Source of the DNA: Citrobacter werkmanii NBRC 105721
GTDB lineage: Bacteria > Pseudomonadota > Gammaproteobacteria > Enterobacterales > Enterobacteriaceae
Assembly: GCA_000759755.1 (NCBI GenBank)
Contig: BBMW01000015.1
Coordinates: 62,001-126,000 of the forward strand
DNA: 64,000 nucleotides
Direction of reading: 5' to 3'
The notes under the pieces are model-generated. The model saw only the letters and a program-made list of their open reading frames with translations. It was not told the origin of the DNA and made no database searches. The translations under genes were made by a program, and so were the position numbers. Position 1 is the stretch's first letter; every line of letters starts with the position of its first letter. Shown here one piece after another: positions 28,349-37,752 of this stretch.

Positions 28349-29959
28349 TTATACCGTGAATCCGAGCATCATGCCGGTATCTTCATGCTCTAACAGATGA
28401 CAGTGCGCCATATAGGCATGCTCTTTCGGCGCGTCGTGGTCAAACTTCACCAGCACCTCGCTGACGCCGCCTTCTACCCGCACCGTATCCTTCCATCCCG
28501 CGCGGTGCGCGGCAGGCACTTTGCCATTCTCAGACAAAATGCGGAACTGGGTGCCGTGAATATGGAACGGATGCAGCATCATGTCGCCCTGACCGGAAAT
28601 TACCCAGCGCTCATGCTGACCTTTCGCCGCGGCGAACATGGGTTTATTCATATCAAACGCCAGACCGTTAATCCGGTTGGCATTATGGAAATCAAATGAT
28701 CCCGCCTGCTTCATGTTGCCATGCTGCATATTCCCCATGTTGCCATGGTTCATATTGCCATGATTCATCTTCCCGTGGCCCATATTGTCATTATTCATAT
28801 GGTCCATCATCTTCCCATGATCCATACCCGCCATCGCCTGACCGCCGTATTTCTTCATCAGCATTTGCATGCCCATCATGTCGAGCATCGGATCCATAGA
28901 CAGCTGTAGTTTGCGTACCGTCAGGCCATCCAGTGACGGCAATGACGGCATGGATGTCAGCGAATCAGGCAGCGTTGCGGAAGCGGTAATCAGCAACGGC
29001 TGAACGCGCATCACCGGGTGCGGCTTATCAAATGGCGCAACCGCCATCCCCATCTGGCTGACAGGCAGAGTGACCAGATCAAACGCCTTACCGTCGCTCA
29101 CATCCACCAGCACTTCAAAGCGCTCGCCCATCAGCATAGGAAGTTCAGTTACTTTGACCGGTTCCGCCAACAGTCCACCATCGCTGGCAATAACGTACAG
29201 AGGACGATTGTCGCTGGCGGCAATATTCAGCGAGCGAGCGTTACACCCGTTCAGCAGGCGCAAACGCAGCCAACCGCGCGGCGCGGCATGTTGAGGATAA
29301 ATCGCGCCGTTGGTCAGCAGCGTATCGCCAAACCAGCCGACGGCAGCGGTCATCATGTCCAGTTGATAGTTGATCTGTCCATCGGCGGAAAACTGCTTGT
29401 CCTGAATAATCACCGGCACATCATCAATGCCCCACTGCTTCGGCAGCAGCAGTTTGTGGATCTCTTCATCTTCAATCAGCACCAGTCCGGCCAGCCCCAT
29501 CGCCACCTGGCGACCGGTTTTACCATGCTGATGTGGATGGAACCAACAGGTTGCTGCCCGTTGATCCGGTGTGAAAGTGACGGAACGTTTCCCGCCTGCC
29601 GGGATAATACCTTGCGGCCCACCATCAACTTCACCAGGAATTTCCAGCCCGTGCCAGTGCAACGTCGTCTCTTCGGCAAGCTGGTTGTGGATATCCACCG
29701 TCACCGATTGCCCTTTGTTTAGCTTTAGCGCCGGTCCGAGCAAATTGCCGTTATATCCCCACGTCGTGGCGGTTTTACCTGCAAAGTTCGACTGCCCGGC
29801 TTGTGCAATCAACTGAATGCGATTAGAAGCATCGGCGGTTAACAGGTCTGGAATGGGTAATGCCGGACGGTCGGCGGCAAATACGCTACGGCTCCACAGA
29901 GGTAATGCTGACGCGACGCCCAGCGCCACGGAGTACTTTAAAAAGTCACGACGTTGCAT
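28349..29959 (-). CDS. cueO: Multicopper oxidase, copper efflux oxidase
   Basis: CueO is a periplasmic laccase-like enzyme that oxidises Cu(I) to Cu(II) and protects against copper. The N-terminal [16 protein letters not shown] is a twin-arginine signal. Copper sites are intact: [24 protein letters not shown] and the type 1 site [13 protein letters not shown]. The 536-residue protein is about 20 residues longer than E. coli CueO (516). The extra length is in the methionine/histidine-rich insert (roughly residues 355-420), which has repeats of the NHGNM kind. AAGGAAGTG precedes the ATG at 29959. A CueR-type promoter lies 44-74 bases upstream. Confidence 0.97.
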   Translation of the reverse strand: MQRRDFLKYSVALGVASALPLWSRSVFAADRPALPIPDLLTADASNRIQLIAQAGQSNFAGKTATTWGYNGNLLGPALKLNKGQSVTVDIHNQLAEETTLHWHGLEIPGEVDGGPQGIIPAGGKRSVTFTPDQRAATCWFHPHQHGKTGRQVAMGLAGLVLIEDEEIHKLLLPKQWGIDDVPVIIQDKQFSADGQINYQLDMMTAAVGWFGDTLLTNGAIYPQHAAPRGWLRLRLLNGCNARSLNIAASDNRPLYVIASDGGLLAEPVKVTELPMLMGERFEVLVDVSDGKAFDLVTLPVSQMGMAVAPFDKPHPVMRVQPLLITASATLPDSLTSMPSLPSLDGLTVRKLQLSMDPMLDMMGMQMLMKKYGGQAMAGMDHGKMMDHMNNDNMGHGKMNHGNMNHGNMGNMQHGNMKQAGSFDFHNANRINGLAFDMNKPMFAAAKGQHERWVISGQGDMMLHPFHIHGTQFRILSENGKVPAAHRAGWKDTVRVEGGVSEVLVKFDHDAPKEHAYMAHCHLLEHEDTGMMLGFTV

Positions 29960-30002
29960 AATCACTTCCTTATATTCAGCAGCTTAAGCAGGCTATCTTT
30001 TA

Positions 30003-30033
30003 AGCATAAGCCTTCCCCTTACGGGAAGGTCAA
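30003..30033 (-). promoter_or_regulatory. CueR-type promoter of cueO
   Basis: On the minus strand, TTGACC (-35, 30028-30033) and TATGCT (-10, 30003-30008) are separated by 19 bases. The spacer holds the dyad CCTTCCCGTAAGGGGAAGG. A 19-base spacer with a CCTTCC/GGAAGG dyad is the mark of MerR-family activators, and this half-site is that of CueR, which activates cueO and copA when Cu(I) is present. Confidence 0.9.
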
Positions 30034-30112
30034 GTAAACGGCTAATAATAAAGGTCGTCGCTTCGCTCGCAGTGTGCTAACGTTTAAATTCCGTGATGCA
30101 GTGGTAGAAGCA

Positions 30113-30460
30113 ATGAAGACGTTTTTCAGAACAGTTTTGTTCGGCAGCCTGATGGCCGTATGCGCAAATAGCTACGCGCTGAGCGAGTCCGAAGCCGAAG
30201 ATATGGCCGATTTAACGGCAGTTTTTGTTTTTCTGAAAAATGACTGTGGATACCAGAATTTGCCAAATGGGCAGATCCGTCGCGCACTGGTCTTTTTTGC
30301 CCAGCAAAACCAGTGGGACCTGAGCAATTACGACACCTTCAACATGAAGGCACTGGGTGAGGACAGCTATCGCGATCTCAGCGGTATCGGCATCCCAACG
30401 GCAAAAAAATGCAAAGCGCTGGCGCGTGACTCGTTAAGCCTGCTGGCGTACGTGAAGTAA
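30113..30460 (+). CDS. yacC: Small periplasmic protein YacC (PulS/OutS-like)
   Basis: A 115-residue exported protein almost identical to E. coli YacC: signal peptide to about NSYA, then LSESEAEDMADLTAVFVFLKNDCGYQNL and a second cysteine in KKCKALAR that probably forms a disulfide with it. The family is annotated as related to the type II secretion pilotins PulS/OutS; its function is not known. The ATG at 30113 gives the signal peptide directly; a longer frame from 30074 does not. In E. coli yacC is followed by speE and speD, but here yacL follows after 33 bases. Confidence 0.93.
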   Translation: MKTFFRTVLFGSLMAVCANSYALSESEAEDMADLTAVFVFLKNDCGYQNLPNGQIRRALVFFAQQNQWDLSNYDTFNMKALGEDSYRDLSGIGIPTAKKCKALARDSLSLLAYVK

Positions 30461-30493
30461 CAGACATAGCGGAGCCCGCTGGCTCCGCATGGA
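30461..30493. other. yacC-yacL junction where speE and speD are missing
   Basis: These 33 bases contain only a small stem-loop (GCGGAGCC / GGCTCCGC) between the converging ends of yacC and yacL. In E. coli K-12 the spermidine genes speE and speD occupy this place. No fragment of either is visible. The stem-loop can serve as a shared terminator. Confidence 0.75.
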
Positions 30494-30856
30494 TTAACGC
30501 TGTTGCACAAATTCGCGGTACGCCGCGACCACTTGCAGAAAATCCTCTACGCCGCAGAGCGAAAAGCTTTCTTCGTCGTAGTAGCTCATCCCCTCTTCCA
30601 TTTCATCGCCCGAGAACTCGAGCTGATTGGCGCGAACCATCACCTCTTCGCCATCCAGCCAGAGCGTGTATTCATGCCCTGCTCGCTGCCAGGAGCGCTC
30701 ACTGCCCTTCACCGCACGCGCCGCCTGTTCCACTTCATCAAGTAAGGCCAGGTTCTCTTTCACTTCCTCATTAAACCAGTGCCCCACCACCTCATGGCCC
30801 ATGGACATACGCACTTTTACCACTCCGGTAATATCGCGCAGAAATTCGTAATCCAT
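30494..30856 (-). CDS. yacL: Conserved protein YacL (UPF0231)
   Basis: A 120-residue cytoplasmic, acidic protein nearly identical to E. coli YacL ([32 protein letters not shown]...[20 protein letters not shown]). Function is unknown. It lies directly downstream of acnB on the same strand, behind the acnB terminator. ATG 30856 is chosen on family length; a frame from 30880 adds eight residues. Confidence 0.94.
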   Translation of the reverse strand: MDYEFLRDITGVVKVRMSMGHEVVGHWFNEEVKENLALLDEVEQAARAVKGSERSWQRAGHEYTLWLDGEEVMVRANQLEFSGDEMEEGMSYYDEESFSLCGVEDFLQVVAAYREFVQQR

Positions 30857-30960
30857 AATGTCTTCCTCTGCTCCCGGCAATGCGCCAATACCGCATTGCG
30901 CCTTGCTGTAATTATCGCAGCAGCGCGGCAGAAAAAAAGCGTAGCGGGTATAAGGAATAG

Positions 30961-30998
30961 AAATAAAAATGCCCGGAGAAGCTGACTTCTCCGGGCAT
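30961..30998 (-). terminator. Terminator after acnB
   Basis: Twelve-base stem ATGCCCGGAGAA / TTCTCCGGGCAT with a six-base loop, followed on the minus strand by TTTTTA. A strong intrinsic terminator 33 bases beyond the acnB stop. Confidence 0.9.
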
Positions 30999-31030
30999 TG
31001 ATGCGTTTTTACACAAAACGCGTTAACGCA

Positions 31031-33628
31031 TTAGACTGCGGTCTGGAAAATCACGCCGTCCGCTTTCTCAGTGTACTGAGAGAGCTGGTCGAAGTTCAGG
31101 TAACGGTAGGTATCCACCGCCGTCTTATCCACCTGCGCTACGTAGGTCTGGTACTCTTCCGGCGTCGGCAGTTTGCCGATCAGCGCCGCAACCGCCGCCA
31201 GCTCCGCAGAAGCCAGGAAGACGTTCGCACCGGTACCTAAACGGTTCGGGAAGTTACGGGTGGAAGTCGAAACCACCGTCGCGCCGTCAGCCACACGCGC
31301 CTGGTTACCCATACACAGGGAACAGCCAGGGATCTCAATACGCGCACCGCTCTTACCGAACACGCTGTAGTAACCTTCTTCCGTCAGCTGCGCGGCGTCC
31401 ATACGGGTTGGCGGCGCCACCCACAGGCGCGTCGGCAGCTGGCCTTTGTGCGCATCCAGCAGCTTACCAGCAGCGCGGAAGTGGCCGATGTTGGTCATGC
31501 AGGAGCCGATGAACACTTCGTCGATCTTCTCGCCCTGCACGTCAGACAGCAGACGCGCGTCGTCCGGATCGTTCGGCGCACACAGGATTGGCTCTTTGAT
31601 ATCCGCCAGATCGATGTCGATCACCGCCGCGTATTCCGCATCAGCATCGGCTTCCAGCAACTGCGGATCCGCCAGCCATTTTTCCATGCCCTGCACGCGA
31701 CGTTCCAGCGTACGACGGTCGCCGTAGCCTTCTGCAATCATCCACTTCAGCAGCACGATGTTGGAGGTCAGGTACTCGATAATCGGTTCTTTGTTCAGCT
31801 TGATGGTACAACCGGCAGCGGAACGCTCGGCGGAAGCATCGGTCAATTCGAACGCCTGCTCGACTTTCAGATCCGGTAGACCTTCAATTTCCAGAATGCG
31901 GCCAGAGAAGATGTTTTTCTTCCCTTTTTTCTCAACGGTCAGCAGACCCTGTTTGATCGCGTACAGCGGGATCGCGTGTACCAGATCGCGCAGCGTGATA
32001 CCCGGCTGCATTTTGCCTTTGAAGCGCACCAGAACGGATTCCGGCATATCCAGCGGCATCACGCCGGTCGCGGCAGCAAACGCCACCAGACCAGAGCCAG
32101 CCGGGAAGGAAATACCAATCGGGAAACGGGTATGGGAGTCACCGCCGGTACCCACAGTATCCGGCAGCAGCATGCGGTTCAGCCAGGAGTGGATAACGCC
32201 GTCGCCAGGACGCAGGGAGACACCGCCACGGTTCATAATGAAGTCTGGCAGCGTGTGGTGCGTGGTCACGTCAACCGGCTTCGGATATGCGGCAGTGTGA
32301 CAGAAGGACTGCATTACCAGGTCAGAAGAGAAGCCCAGGCACGCCAGGTCTTTCAGTTCGTCACGGGTCATCGGGCCAGTGGTATCCTGGGAACCCACGG
32401 AAGTCATCTTCGGTTCGCAGTACGCGCCCGGTCGGATGCCTTTCACGCCGCAGGCACGGCCAACCATTTTTTGTGCCAGAGAGAAGCCACGGCTGCTTTC
32501 TGCCACGTCTTTCGCCTGACGGAAAACGTCTGAGTGCGGCAGACCCAGCGCTTCACGCGCTTTGGTGGTCAGGCCACGGCCGATAATCAGCGGGATACGG
32601 CCACCGGCGCGGACTTCGTCGAGCAGCACGTCGGTTTTCAGTTCGAAGGTTGCCAGCAGCTCACCGGTTTCGTGGTTGCGCACTTCACCACTGTAAGGGT
32701 AAACGTCAATCACGTCGCCCATGTTCATGTTCGACACGTCGACTTCAATCGGCAGCGCGCCCGCATCTTCCATGGTGTTGAAGAAGATAGGCGCAATTTT
32801 GCCGCCGAGGCACAGACCGCCGCCGCGCTTGTTCGGCACATGCGGGATATCATCGCCCATAAACCACAGTACGGAGTTGGTCGCCGATTTACGGGAGGAA
32901 CCTGTGCCGACAACGTCACCGACGTAGGCCAGCGGGTAGCCTTTTTTCTGTAATGCTTCGATTTGTTTGATCGGGCCAACTACGCCCGGCTGATCCGGGT
33001 CAATGCCTTCACGGGCGTTTTTCAGCATCGCCAGCGCGTGCAAAGGAATATCCGGGCGGGACCAGGCATCCGGGGCCGGAGAAAGGTCATCGGTGTTGGT
33101 TTCACCCGTCACTTTAAAGACGGTAACGGTAATTTTTTCAGCAAGCTGAGGACGGTTCAGGAACCATTCGGCATCAGCCCAGGACTGCATTACCTGCTTC
33201 GCATATTCGTTGCCCGCTTTGGCTTTTTCTTCTACATCGTAGAAGTTATCGAACATCAGCAGCGTTGAAGAGAGCGCTTTGGCGGCAATCGGCGCCAGTT
33301 TTGCGTCGTCCAGCGCATCGATCAGCGGATGAATGTTGTAACCACCCTGCATGGTGCCCAGCAATTCAATGGCTTTTTCTGGCGTGACCAGTGGGGAGGT
33401 GGTGTCGCCTTTCGCGACAGCAGCGAGAAAACCGGCTTTAACATATGCGGCTTCATCTACGCCAGGAGGAACGCGGTTGATCAACAGGTCTAACAGGAAT
33501 TCTTCTTCGCCCACAGGCGGGGTCTTCAGCAGCTCGACAAGTGCGGCCATTTGGGTTGCGTCTAAAGGTTTTGGCACAATCCCCTGGGCAGCACGCTCAG
33601 CTACGTGCTTACGGTATTCTTCTAGCAC
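31031..33628 (-). CDS. acnB: Aconitate hydratase B
   Basis: AcnB is the main TCA cycle aconitase, converting citrate to isocitrate; it also handles 2-methylisocitrate in some bacteria and binds mRNA when its cluster is lost. The 865-residue protein equals the E. coli length. The N-terminal HEAT-like domain starts [16 protein letters not shown], and the [4Fe-4S] ligands are visible in [11 protein letters not shown] and in the CSLCMGN segment (about residues 769-775). The CDS is flanked by a strong terminator and, upstream, by a 448-base regulatory gap shared with the divergent DUF3300 gene. Confidence 0.97.
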   Translation of the reverse strand: MLEEYRKHVAERAAQGIVPKPLDATQMAALVELLKTPPVGEEEFLLDLLINRVPPGVDEAAYVKAGFLAAVAKGDTTSPLVTPEKAIELLGTMQGGYNIHPLIDALDDAKLAPIAAKALSSTLLMFDNFYDVEEKAKAGNEYAKQVMQSWADAEWFLNRPQLAEKITVTVFKVTGETNTDDLSPAPDAWSRPDIPLHALAMLKNAREGIDPDQPGVVGPIKQIEALQKKGYPLAYVGDVVGTGSSRKSATNSVLWFMGDDIPHVPNKRGGGLCLGGKIAPIFFNTMEDAGALPIEVDVSNMNMGDVIDVYPYSGEVRNHETGELLATFELKTDVLLDEVRAGGRIPLIIGRGLTTKAREALGLPHSDVFRQAKDVAESSRGFSLAQKMVGRACGVKGIRPGAYCEPKMTSVGSQDTTGPMTRDELKDLACLGFSSDLVMQSFCHTAAYPKPVDVTTHHTLPDFIMNRGGVSLRPGDGVIHSWLNRMLLPDTVGTGGDSHTRFPIGISFPAGSGLVAFAAATGVMPLDMPESVLVRFKGKMQPGITLRDLVHAIPLYAIKQGLLTVEKKGKKNIFSGRILEIEGLPDLKVEQAFELTDASAERSAAGCTIKLNKEPIIEYLTSNIVLLKWMIAEGYGDRRTLERRVQGMEKWLADPQLLEADADAEYAAVIDIDLADIKEPILCAPNDPDDARLLSDVQGEKIDEVFIGSCMTNIGHFRAAGKLLDAHKGQLPTRLWVAPPTRMDAAQLTEEGYYSVFGKSGARIEIPGCSLCMGNQARVADGATVVSTSTRNFPNRLGTGANVFLASAELAAVAALIGKLPTPEEYQTYVAQVDKTAVDTYRYLNFDQLSQYTEKADGVIFQTAV

Positions 33629-34076
33629 GACGATATCTCCTCGCTCTCATTGTCATAATGCGGCGCTTTTGTTGATGGGCGATTCTCTTCACGCTCCTGT
33701 GAGACAGTAGTTAGTAGGGTAAATGCCCGGTACCGCATAAGGCACAATAACAGGATTTTCTTTAAGTGTTAATCCGTTTACAAAAAAGCAACATAAAAAA
33801 TTGGCTGAATCGTTAAGAATGGTGTAGCGGCGAGGCGAGGCGCATTTCAGAGGGATTAAGATTGCCGTAAAGCGGTTGATTTTCAAGCGCGACATGCTGA
33901 ATTTTCCAGCGTTTTTTAAGCCATCAGATATAATTGTGTAATAAATACTCACACTCTTTTTCCGGACCTGCCGGCTGAATCCCCAATAAAAGTCAAAACT
34001 GTCAAACACGGGTGCATGATACTCGCGACAACAGGAACGCCTCACGGCACAGCACTTGTCTCGTTGGAGTCATTTT
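33629..34076. other. Divergent control region between acnB and yacH
   Basis: A 448-base gap with no credible gene. It must contain the acnB promoter (minus strand) and the promoter of the DUF3300 gene (plus strand). It has A/T-rich patches near 33745-33800 and 33905-33960. I could not identify individual operators with confidence. Confidence 0.5.
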
Positions 34077-35672
34077 ATGAAGTTGCCATTTAAGCCACAC
34101 CTGCTTGTTCTTCTGTGCAGTGCCGGGTTGTTTGCCGCCTCTGGCGTGATGTTCGTTAAAAGTCGCGTAACGGAGCCCGCTGCTCCGGCCCCCGTCGCAC
34201 AACAACCTTCAGCGCCGGCTCCCGCCCCCGTAGCGGCCCCTGCTCCAGTTGACCAACCTGCGCCTGCTGCTGCGCCGACATACTCGGCTGCGCAAATCGA
34301 TCAGTGGGTGGCACCTATCGCGCTCTATCCGGACTCACTGCTGTCACAAATTTTGATGGCCTCAACCTATCCGGCTAACGTCATCCAGGCCGCGCAGTGG
34401 TCAAAAGATAATCCCAAAATGCAGGGCGATGCCGCCATTCAGGCCGTTGCTGGTCAACCCTGGGATCCCAGCGTGAAATCACTGGTCGCCTTCCCACAAC
34501 TGATGTCGCTGATGGGCGAAAATCCGCCGTGGGTACAAAGCCTGGGTGACGCTTTCCTCGCGCAACCGAAAGATGTCATGGACTCTGTGCAACGTCTGCG
34601 CGCGCTGGCGCAACAAACCGGGGCGTTGCAATCAACACCGCAACAGACCGTCACTACTGTGACAAAAGCAGCACCGGCTAAAACCGTCACCAGCGAGTCA
34701 ACAACCAGTTCTACTACCACGACCGCCACGACAAGCCCAACGGTTATCAAAATTGAATCCGCCGATCCGCAGGTGGTGTACGTCCCCACCTATAATCCGA
34801 ACACGGTTTACGGTACCTGGCCCAATACCGCCTATCCGCCAACCTATCTACCGCCAACGCCCGGCGAGCAGTTTGGCAACAGCTTCGTGAACGGTTTAGG
34901 CTTCAGTCTCGGTGTTGCCACAACCTATGCCATCTTCAGCAATATCGACTGGGATGATGACGATGACTGGGACCACCATCATCACGATGACTGGGATAAC
35001 CATGGCGGGTATAACCGCAACGGCGATAACAACATCAATATAAACGTTGATAACTTCAATAAAATCAGCGGGCAACGGCTGACGGACGCCAACCGTACCT
35101 GGCAGCACAACCCGGCCTATCGCGAGGGGGTGCCGTACCCTAATAGCCAGCTTAATAACCGCTTTCACCCCACTAACACGGCAACGGGCTTAAGCTCAAC
35201 CCAGCAACGACCAGTCAACCGTGATAGCCAGCGTCAGGCAGCCCTGAGCCAGATGGAAAAATCAACGGGGAAAACATTCCCGCAAACGGCGCGTACGGGC
35301 ACGAGAGACGCCCAGCGTCAGGCATCCAGCCAACAGCTGAAGCAAATTTCTCAGCGTAATAACTACCGTGGTTACGATACCAAGCCGCAAACGGCGCAGC
35401 GGGCAAACACTCAGCAGCGTGAAAATCGCCAGGCTGCCGCCCAGCGCCAGGAGAAACGGATCACGCAACCGGCGCAGCAACGCAATGTGCAGCAGCGTAA
35501 TCTTCAACAGTTCCAGCCGCGCGCCAATGCGCTGAGCGGTAATGACAGTCGCTCCGCCAACTGGCAGGCACAGCAGCAGCGAGGGGCCCAAAGCAGGCAG
35601 TTCGCCCGCAACCAACCATCTCGCCAGCTATCCGGCGGTCGTGCTGAACACCGTGAATTCCGTCATCGTTAA
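34077..35672 (+). CDS. yacH: DUF3300 protein, YacH type
   Basis: A 531-residue exported protein. An N-terminal hydrophobic segment (HLLVLLCSAGLFAASGVMFV) is followed by an Ala/Pro/Gln-rich linker, then the DUF3300 domain (AQIDQWVAPIALYPDSLLSQILMASTYP..., about residues 80-150, and VVYVPTYNPNTVYGTWP). After that comes an Asp/His-rich stretch (DDDDDWDHHHHDDWD, about residues 298-312) and a long Gln/Arg/Asn-rich tail. The Asp/His cluster could bind metal (inference). The function is not known. It is followed 10 bases later by a DUF2950 gene, a common pairing. Confidence 0.88.
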   Translation: MKLPFKPHLLVLLCSAGLFAASGVMFVKSRVTEPAAPAPVAQQPSAPAPAPVAAPAPVDQPAPAAAPTYSAAQIDQWVAPIALYPDSLLSQILMASTYPANVIQAAQWSKDNPKMQGDAAIQAVAGQPWDPSVKSLVAFPQLMSLMGENPPWVQSLGDAFLAQPKDVMDSVQRLRALAQQTGALQSTPQQTVTTVTKAAPAKTVTSESTTSSTTTTATTSPTVIKIESADPQVVYVPTYNPNTVYGTWPNTAYPPTYLPPTPGEQFGNSFVNGLGFSLGVATTYAIFSNIDWDDDDDWDHHHHDDWDNHGGYNRNGDNNININVDNFNKISGQRLTDANRTWQHNPAYREGVPYPNSQLNNRFHPTNTATGLSSTQQRPVNRDSQRQAALSQMEKSTGKTFPQTARTGTRDAQRQASSQQLKQISQRNNYRGYDTKPQTAQRANTQQRENRQAAAQRQEKRITQPAQQRNVQQRNLQQFQPRANALSGNDSRSANWQAQQQRGAQSRQFARNQPSRQLSGGRAEHREFRHR

Positions 35673-35682
35673 GGGAACCGAC

Positions 35683-36477
35683 ATGAAAAATAAACTACTC
35701 AGTGGAATGGTGTTGTTCATGGTTTCGGCCACCGCGATGGCACAGCAATCCTTCAGCACGCCGGACCAGGCCACCGATGCGCTGGCAAACGCTATCAGTG
35801 AGCAAAATGAAAGTGCGATGAACAACCTGCTTGGGGAAAACTGGCGCGAGTTTCTGCCGCCGGAAGGCGTCGACCCCGATGCGGTAGACCGCTTCCTGCG
35901 CGACTGGAAGGTTCGCCATAACACCGTTGTCGACGGTAATACCGCGCACCTGGTGGTCGGGGACAGCGACTGGCAACTGCCGATCCCGGTGGTTAAAACC
36001 ACTTCTGGCTGGCAATTTGATATTAAGGAAGCGGCCGAAGAGATCCTGACCCGTGAGATTGGGCGCAACGAACTCGCTGCCATCGAGGCATTACATGCCT
36101 ATGTCGATGCTCAGCAAAGCTACTTTGCGATGAACCAGACGTACGCACAAAAGATTGTCAGCTCTGAAGGGAAAAAAGATGGTCTGTACTGGCCCGTTTC
36201 ACCCGGTGAAGCGCCAAGCCCGCTGGGGCCAGCCTTCAGTCCGCAGGAACCCGGCACAGGCTATCACGGTTATCATTTCCGTATTCTTCCCGACAAAGCC
36301 AGCGGCTTTGCGATGGTAGCCTGGCCCGTCAGCTACGATCATACTGGCGTGATGAGCTTTATGGTCAACGGTGATGACAAGGTCTATCAGGCGGATCTTG
36401 GAGAGGAGTCGCAGCGAAAAGCACAGGCGTTAACCGCCTACCACCTGGATAAAACCTGGCAGCCTGTCGCGCCCTGA
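35683..36477 (+). CDS. DUF2950 family exported protein
   Basis: A 264-residue protein with a signal peptide ending AMA (residues 1-21), then QQSFSTPDQATDALANAISEQN and the DUF2950 core, including YHGYHFRILPDK and GFAMVAWPVSYDHTGVMSFMVN. The ATG at 35683 has AAGGGAACC upstream; a longer frame inside the preceding gene is a shadow. It forms a two-gene unit with the DUF3300 gene and ends before a strong hairpin. The family is of unknown function and E. coli K-12 has no copy here. Confidence 0.88.
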   Translation: MKNKLLSGMVLFMVSATAMAQQSFSTPDQATDALANAISEQNESAMNNLLGENWREFLPPEGVDPDAVDRFLRDWKVRHNTVVDGNTAHLVVGDSDWQLPIPVVKTTSGWQFDIKEAAEEILTREIGRNELAAIEALHAYVDAQQSYFAMNQTYAQKIVSSEGKKDGLYWPVSPGEAPSPLGPAFSPQEPGTGYHGYHFRILPDKASGFAMVAWPVSYDHTGVMSFMVNGDDKVYQADLGEESQRKAQALTAYHLDKTWQPVAP

Positions 36478-36496
36478 ATCCCCAGAATCGAAGGAT

Positions 36497-36530
36497 GAGT
36501 TGCCGGGTAAGCGTAGCCACCCGGCAACTC
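36497..36530. terminator. Bidirectional terminator between the DUF2950 gene and traT
   Basis: Twelve-base perfect stem GAGTTGCCGGGT / ACCCGGCAACTC with a ten-base loop, between converging genes. T-runs are weak on both sides. Confidence 0.7.
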
Positions 36531-36538
36531 GCAACAAA

Positions 36539-37270
36539 TTACAGGATGTTAGCGACAGATTTCGCCAGTTGAGCTTCCAGAACCGGCTTCGCTTCTTCGA
36601 ACTTCAGGTTCACTTTATTGGCATTAGATACTACTCGGGTCTGATATTTGGCGCGATCGCCTTGCGCAGTGCTGGTTTGCAGCTTGATGCCGGACGTCCC
36701 CTGACGCAGCGCGGCAACGTTATCTGTTGTCACTTTCGCTTTGCTGCGCTCGGAGATTTGCAGGTCAGTGACCATGGTGTAGTTTACGTCTTCCACCATC
36801 GCATCAGCAGCCATACCGATCAGTCCCGCTGCCAGGCCAACGCCCAGCGCCGCACCGGAGGAGTTGCTGTTATAAGCGGTAATCCCCGCGCCTAAAGCAG
36901 CCCCCATCGCCGCCCCTTCATAACCGGTCTTCAGGAAGCCCTGAGCTTCGCGCAGATCCATTTTGTCCGCTTTCAGTACGTTCGCCTGCACCCAGTAGTA
37001 AGCGCTGTCCGGTGAACTGGTCACTTTATAGCCCTTCGCGGACAGGTCATTTGCCAGCAGGGTTTGCAGGTTGCTCATGTCTTTATCGGAAGTGTTTTTC
37101 ACCTGAATGTAGACGGTCTTCTCGCTGGAAGGCTCCAGCCAGATGGTCTCACTCATCTGCGTTTTCACTTCAAGATTACGTTTTTTAACGGCGGTGGTCA
37201 TGGCGCCACACCCGGCCAGCGTCATTGTCGCGACAACCATGCCAACAACCGCGATTTTTTTTAAAGACAT
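36539..37270 (-). CDS. traT: TraT-like outer membrane lipoprotein, chromosomal
   Basis: A 243-residue lipoprotein with lipobox LAGC at residues 18-21 ([21 protein letters not shown]). It matches the TraT family: [25 protein letters not shown], glycine-rich hydrophobic segments ([15 protein letters not shown] and [18 protein letters not shown]), and a C-terminal part of normal length. On F-like plasmids TraT is an outer membrane surface exclusion and serum resistance protein. Here there are no other tra genes nearby, so a conjugation role is not implied. The ATG at 37270 starts the lipoprotein signal; the longer frame to 37366 does not. Confidence 0.9.
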   Translation of the reverse strand: MSLKKIAVVGMVVATMTLAGCGAMTTAVKKRNLEVKTQMSETIWLEPSSEKTVYIQVKNTSDKDMSNLQTLLANDLSAKGYKVTSSPDSAYYWVQANVLKADKMDLREAQGFLKTGYEGAAMGAALGAGITAYNSNSSGAALGVGLAAGLIGMAADAMVEDVNYTMVTDLQISERSKAKVTTDNVAALRQGTSGIKLQTSTAQGDRAKYQTRVVSNANKVNLKFEEAKPVLEAQLAKSVANIL

Positions 37271-37396
37271 GTTTTTTCCTTTTTTCGTGTAATAGAGAGT
37301 CCAGAGCCTCTTAACCGCGCGGCCAGTAGCCACACAATGGCGAAAAAAGTATCGGCAGTTGCGCAATTTTTTTTAGCGGAAATATCAATAAGATGA

Positions 37397-37414
37397 CTAC
37401 CAGAACTGGTAGTT
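37397..37414. promoter_or_regulatory. 18-base palindrome upstream of traT
   Basis: ACTACCAG-AA-CTGGTAGT, two perfect eight-base arms with a two-base centre, 127 bases upstream of traT. Its short centre fits a protein operator better than an RNA hairpin. No known regulator is assigned. Confidence 0.5.
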
Positions 37415-37427
37415 TGGAATTGGCGAC

Positions 37428-37460
37428 GCTCACGTCAGCGTGAATTTGTCTGACGTGAGC
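37428..37460 (-). terminator. Hairpin after the 94-residue secreted protein gene
   Basis: Eleven-base perfect stem GCTCACGTCAG / CTGACGTGAGC with an 11-base loop, eight bases beyond the stop codon of the gene at 37468. No clear T-run follows on the minus strand, so terminator strength is uncertain. Confidence 0.6.
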
Positions 37461-37467
37461 GGGAGAG

Positions 37468-37752
37468 TTAATTCTGATGCGGCATTAATTCAGGATAACC
37501 TTTAAACGCCGGCTTCGTGCTGGTAAGTGCTACTTCATCAGCTCGAATGCTGCCAGAGTTTGTGGCCCACACACCTTCCTGTGTCTGGCTAATCTGCTGA
37601 TGCTGCGCATTCAAATTTTGTCCCATTGCTGCAATATGCGTGCTTTCGGTACCACCGCTGTTGATAGCCCATGGGATGACGGCGTCCTGCGCCAGCGCCA
37701 TGCCGGAAATAAACACGGTAGTCATTACTGCTGCTTTTAAAAAACGTTTCAT
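37468..37752 (-). CDS. Small secreted protein of unknown function
   Basis: I do not recognise this 94-residue protein. It has a clear signal peptide (MKRFLKAAVMTTVFISGMALA, then QDAVIPWAINSGG). The mature part of about 73 residues has no cysteine, is polar, and contains a repeated motif, PWAINSGG and VWATNSGS, about 40 residues apart. The ATG at 37752 is preferred over the one just upstream because AGGGG is then at proper spacing. It lies between lpd and traT with its own hairpin, so it is probably monocistronic. Possible roles are periplasmic or surface; nothing in it settles this. Confidence 0.75.
   Translation of the reverse strand: MKRFLKAAVMTTVFISGMALAQDAVIPWAINSGGTESTHIAAMGQNLNAQHQQISQTQEGVWATNSGSIRADEVALTSTKPAFKGYPELMPHQN

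Noticed and set aside
28700-28830. Short tandem repeats on the plus strand as a possible minisatellite or regulatory array
   Set aside because: They are the coding repeats of the Met/His-rich region of CueO on the minus strand.
31448-32953. Plus-strand frames opposite acnB
   Set aside because: All are antisense to an intact, conserved aconitase gene.
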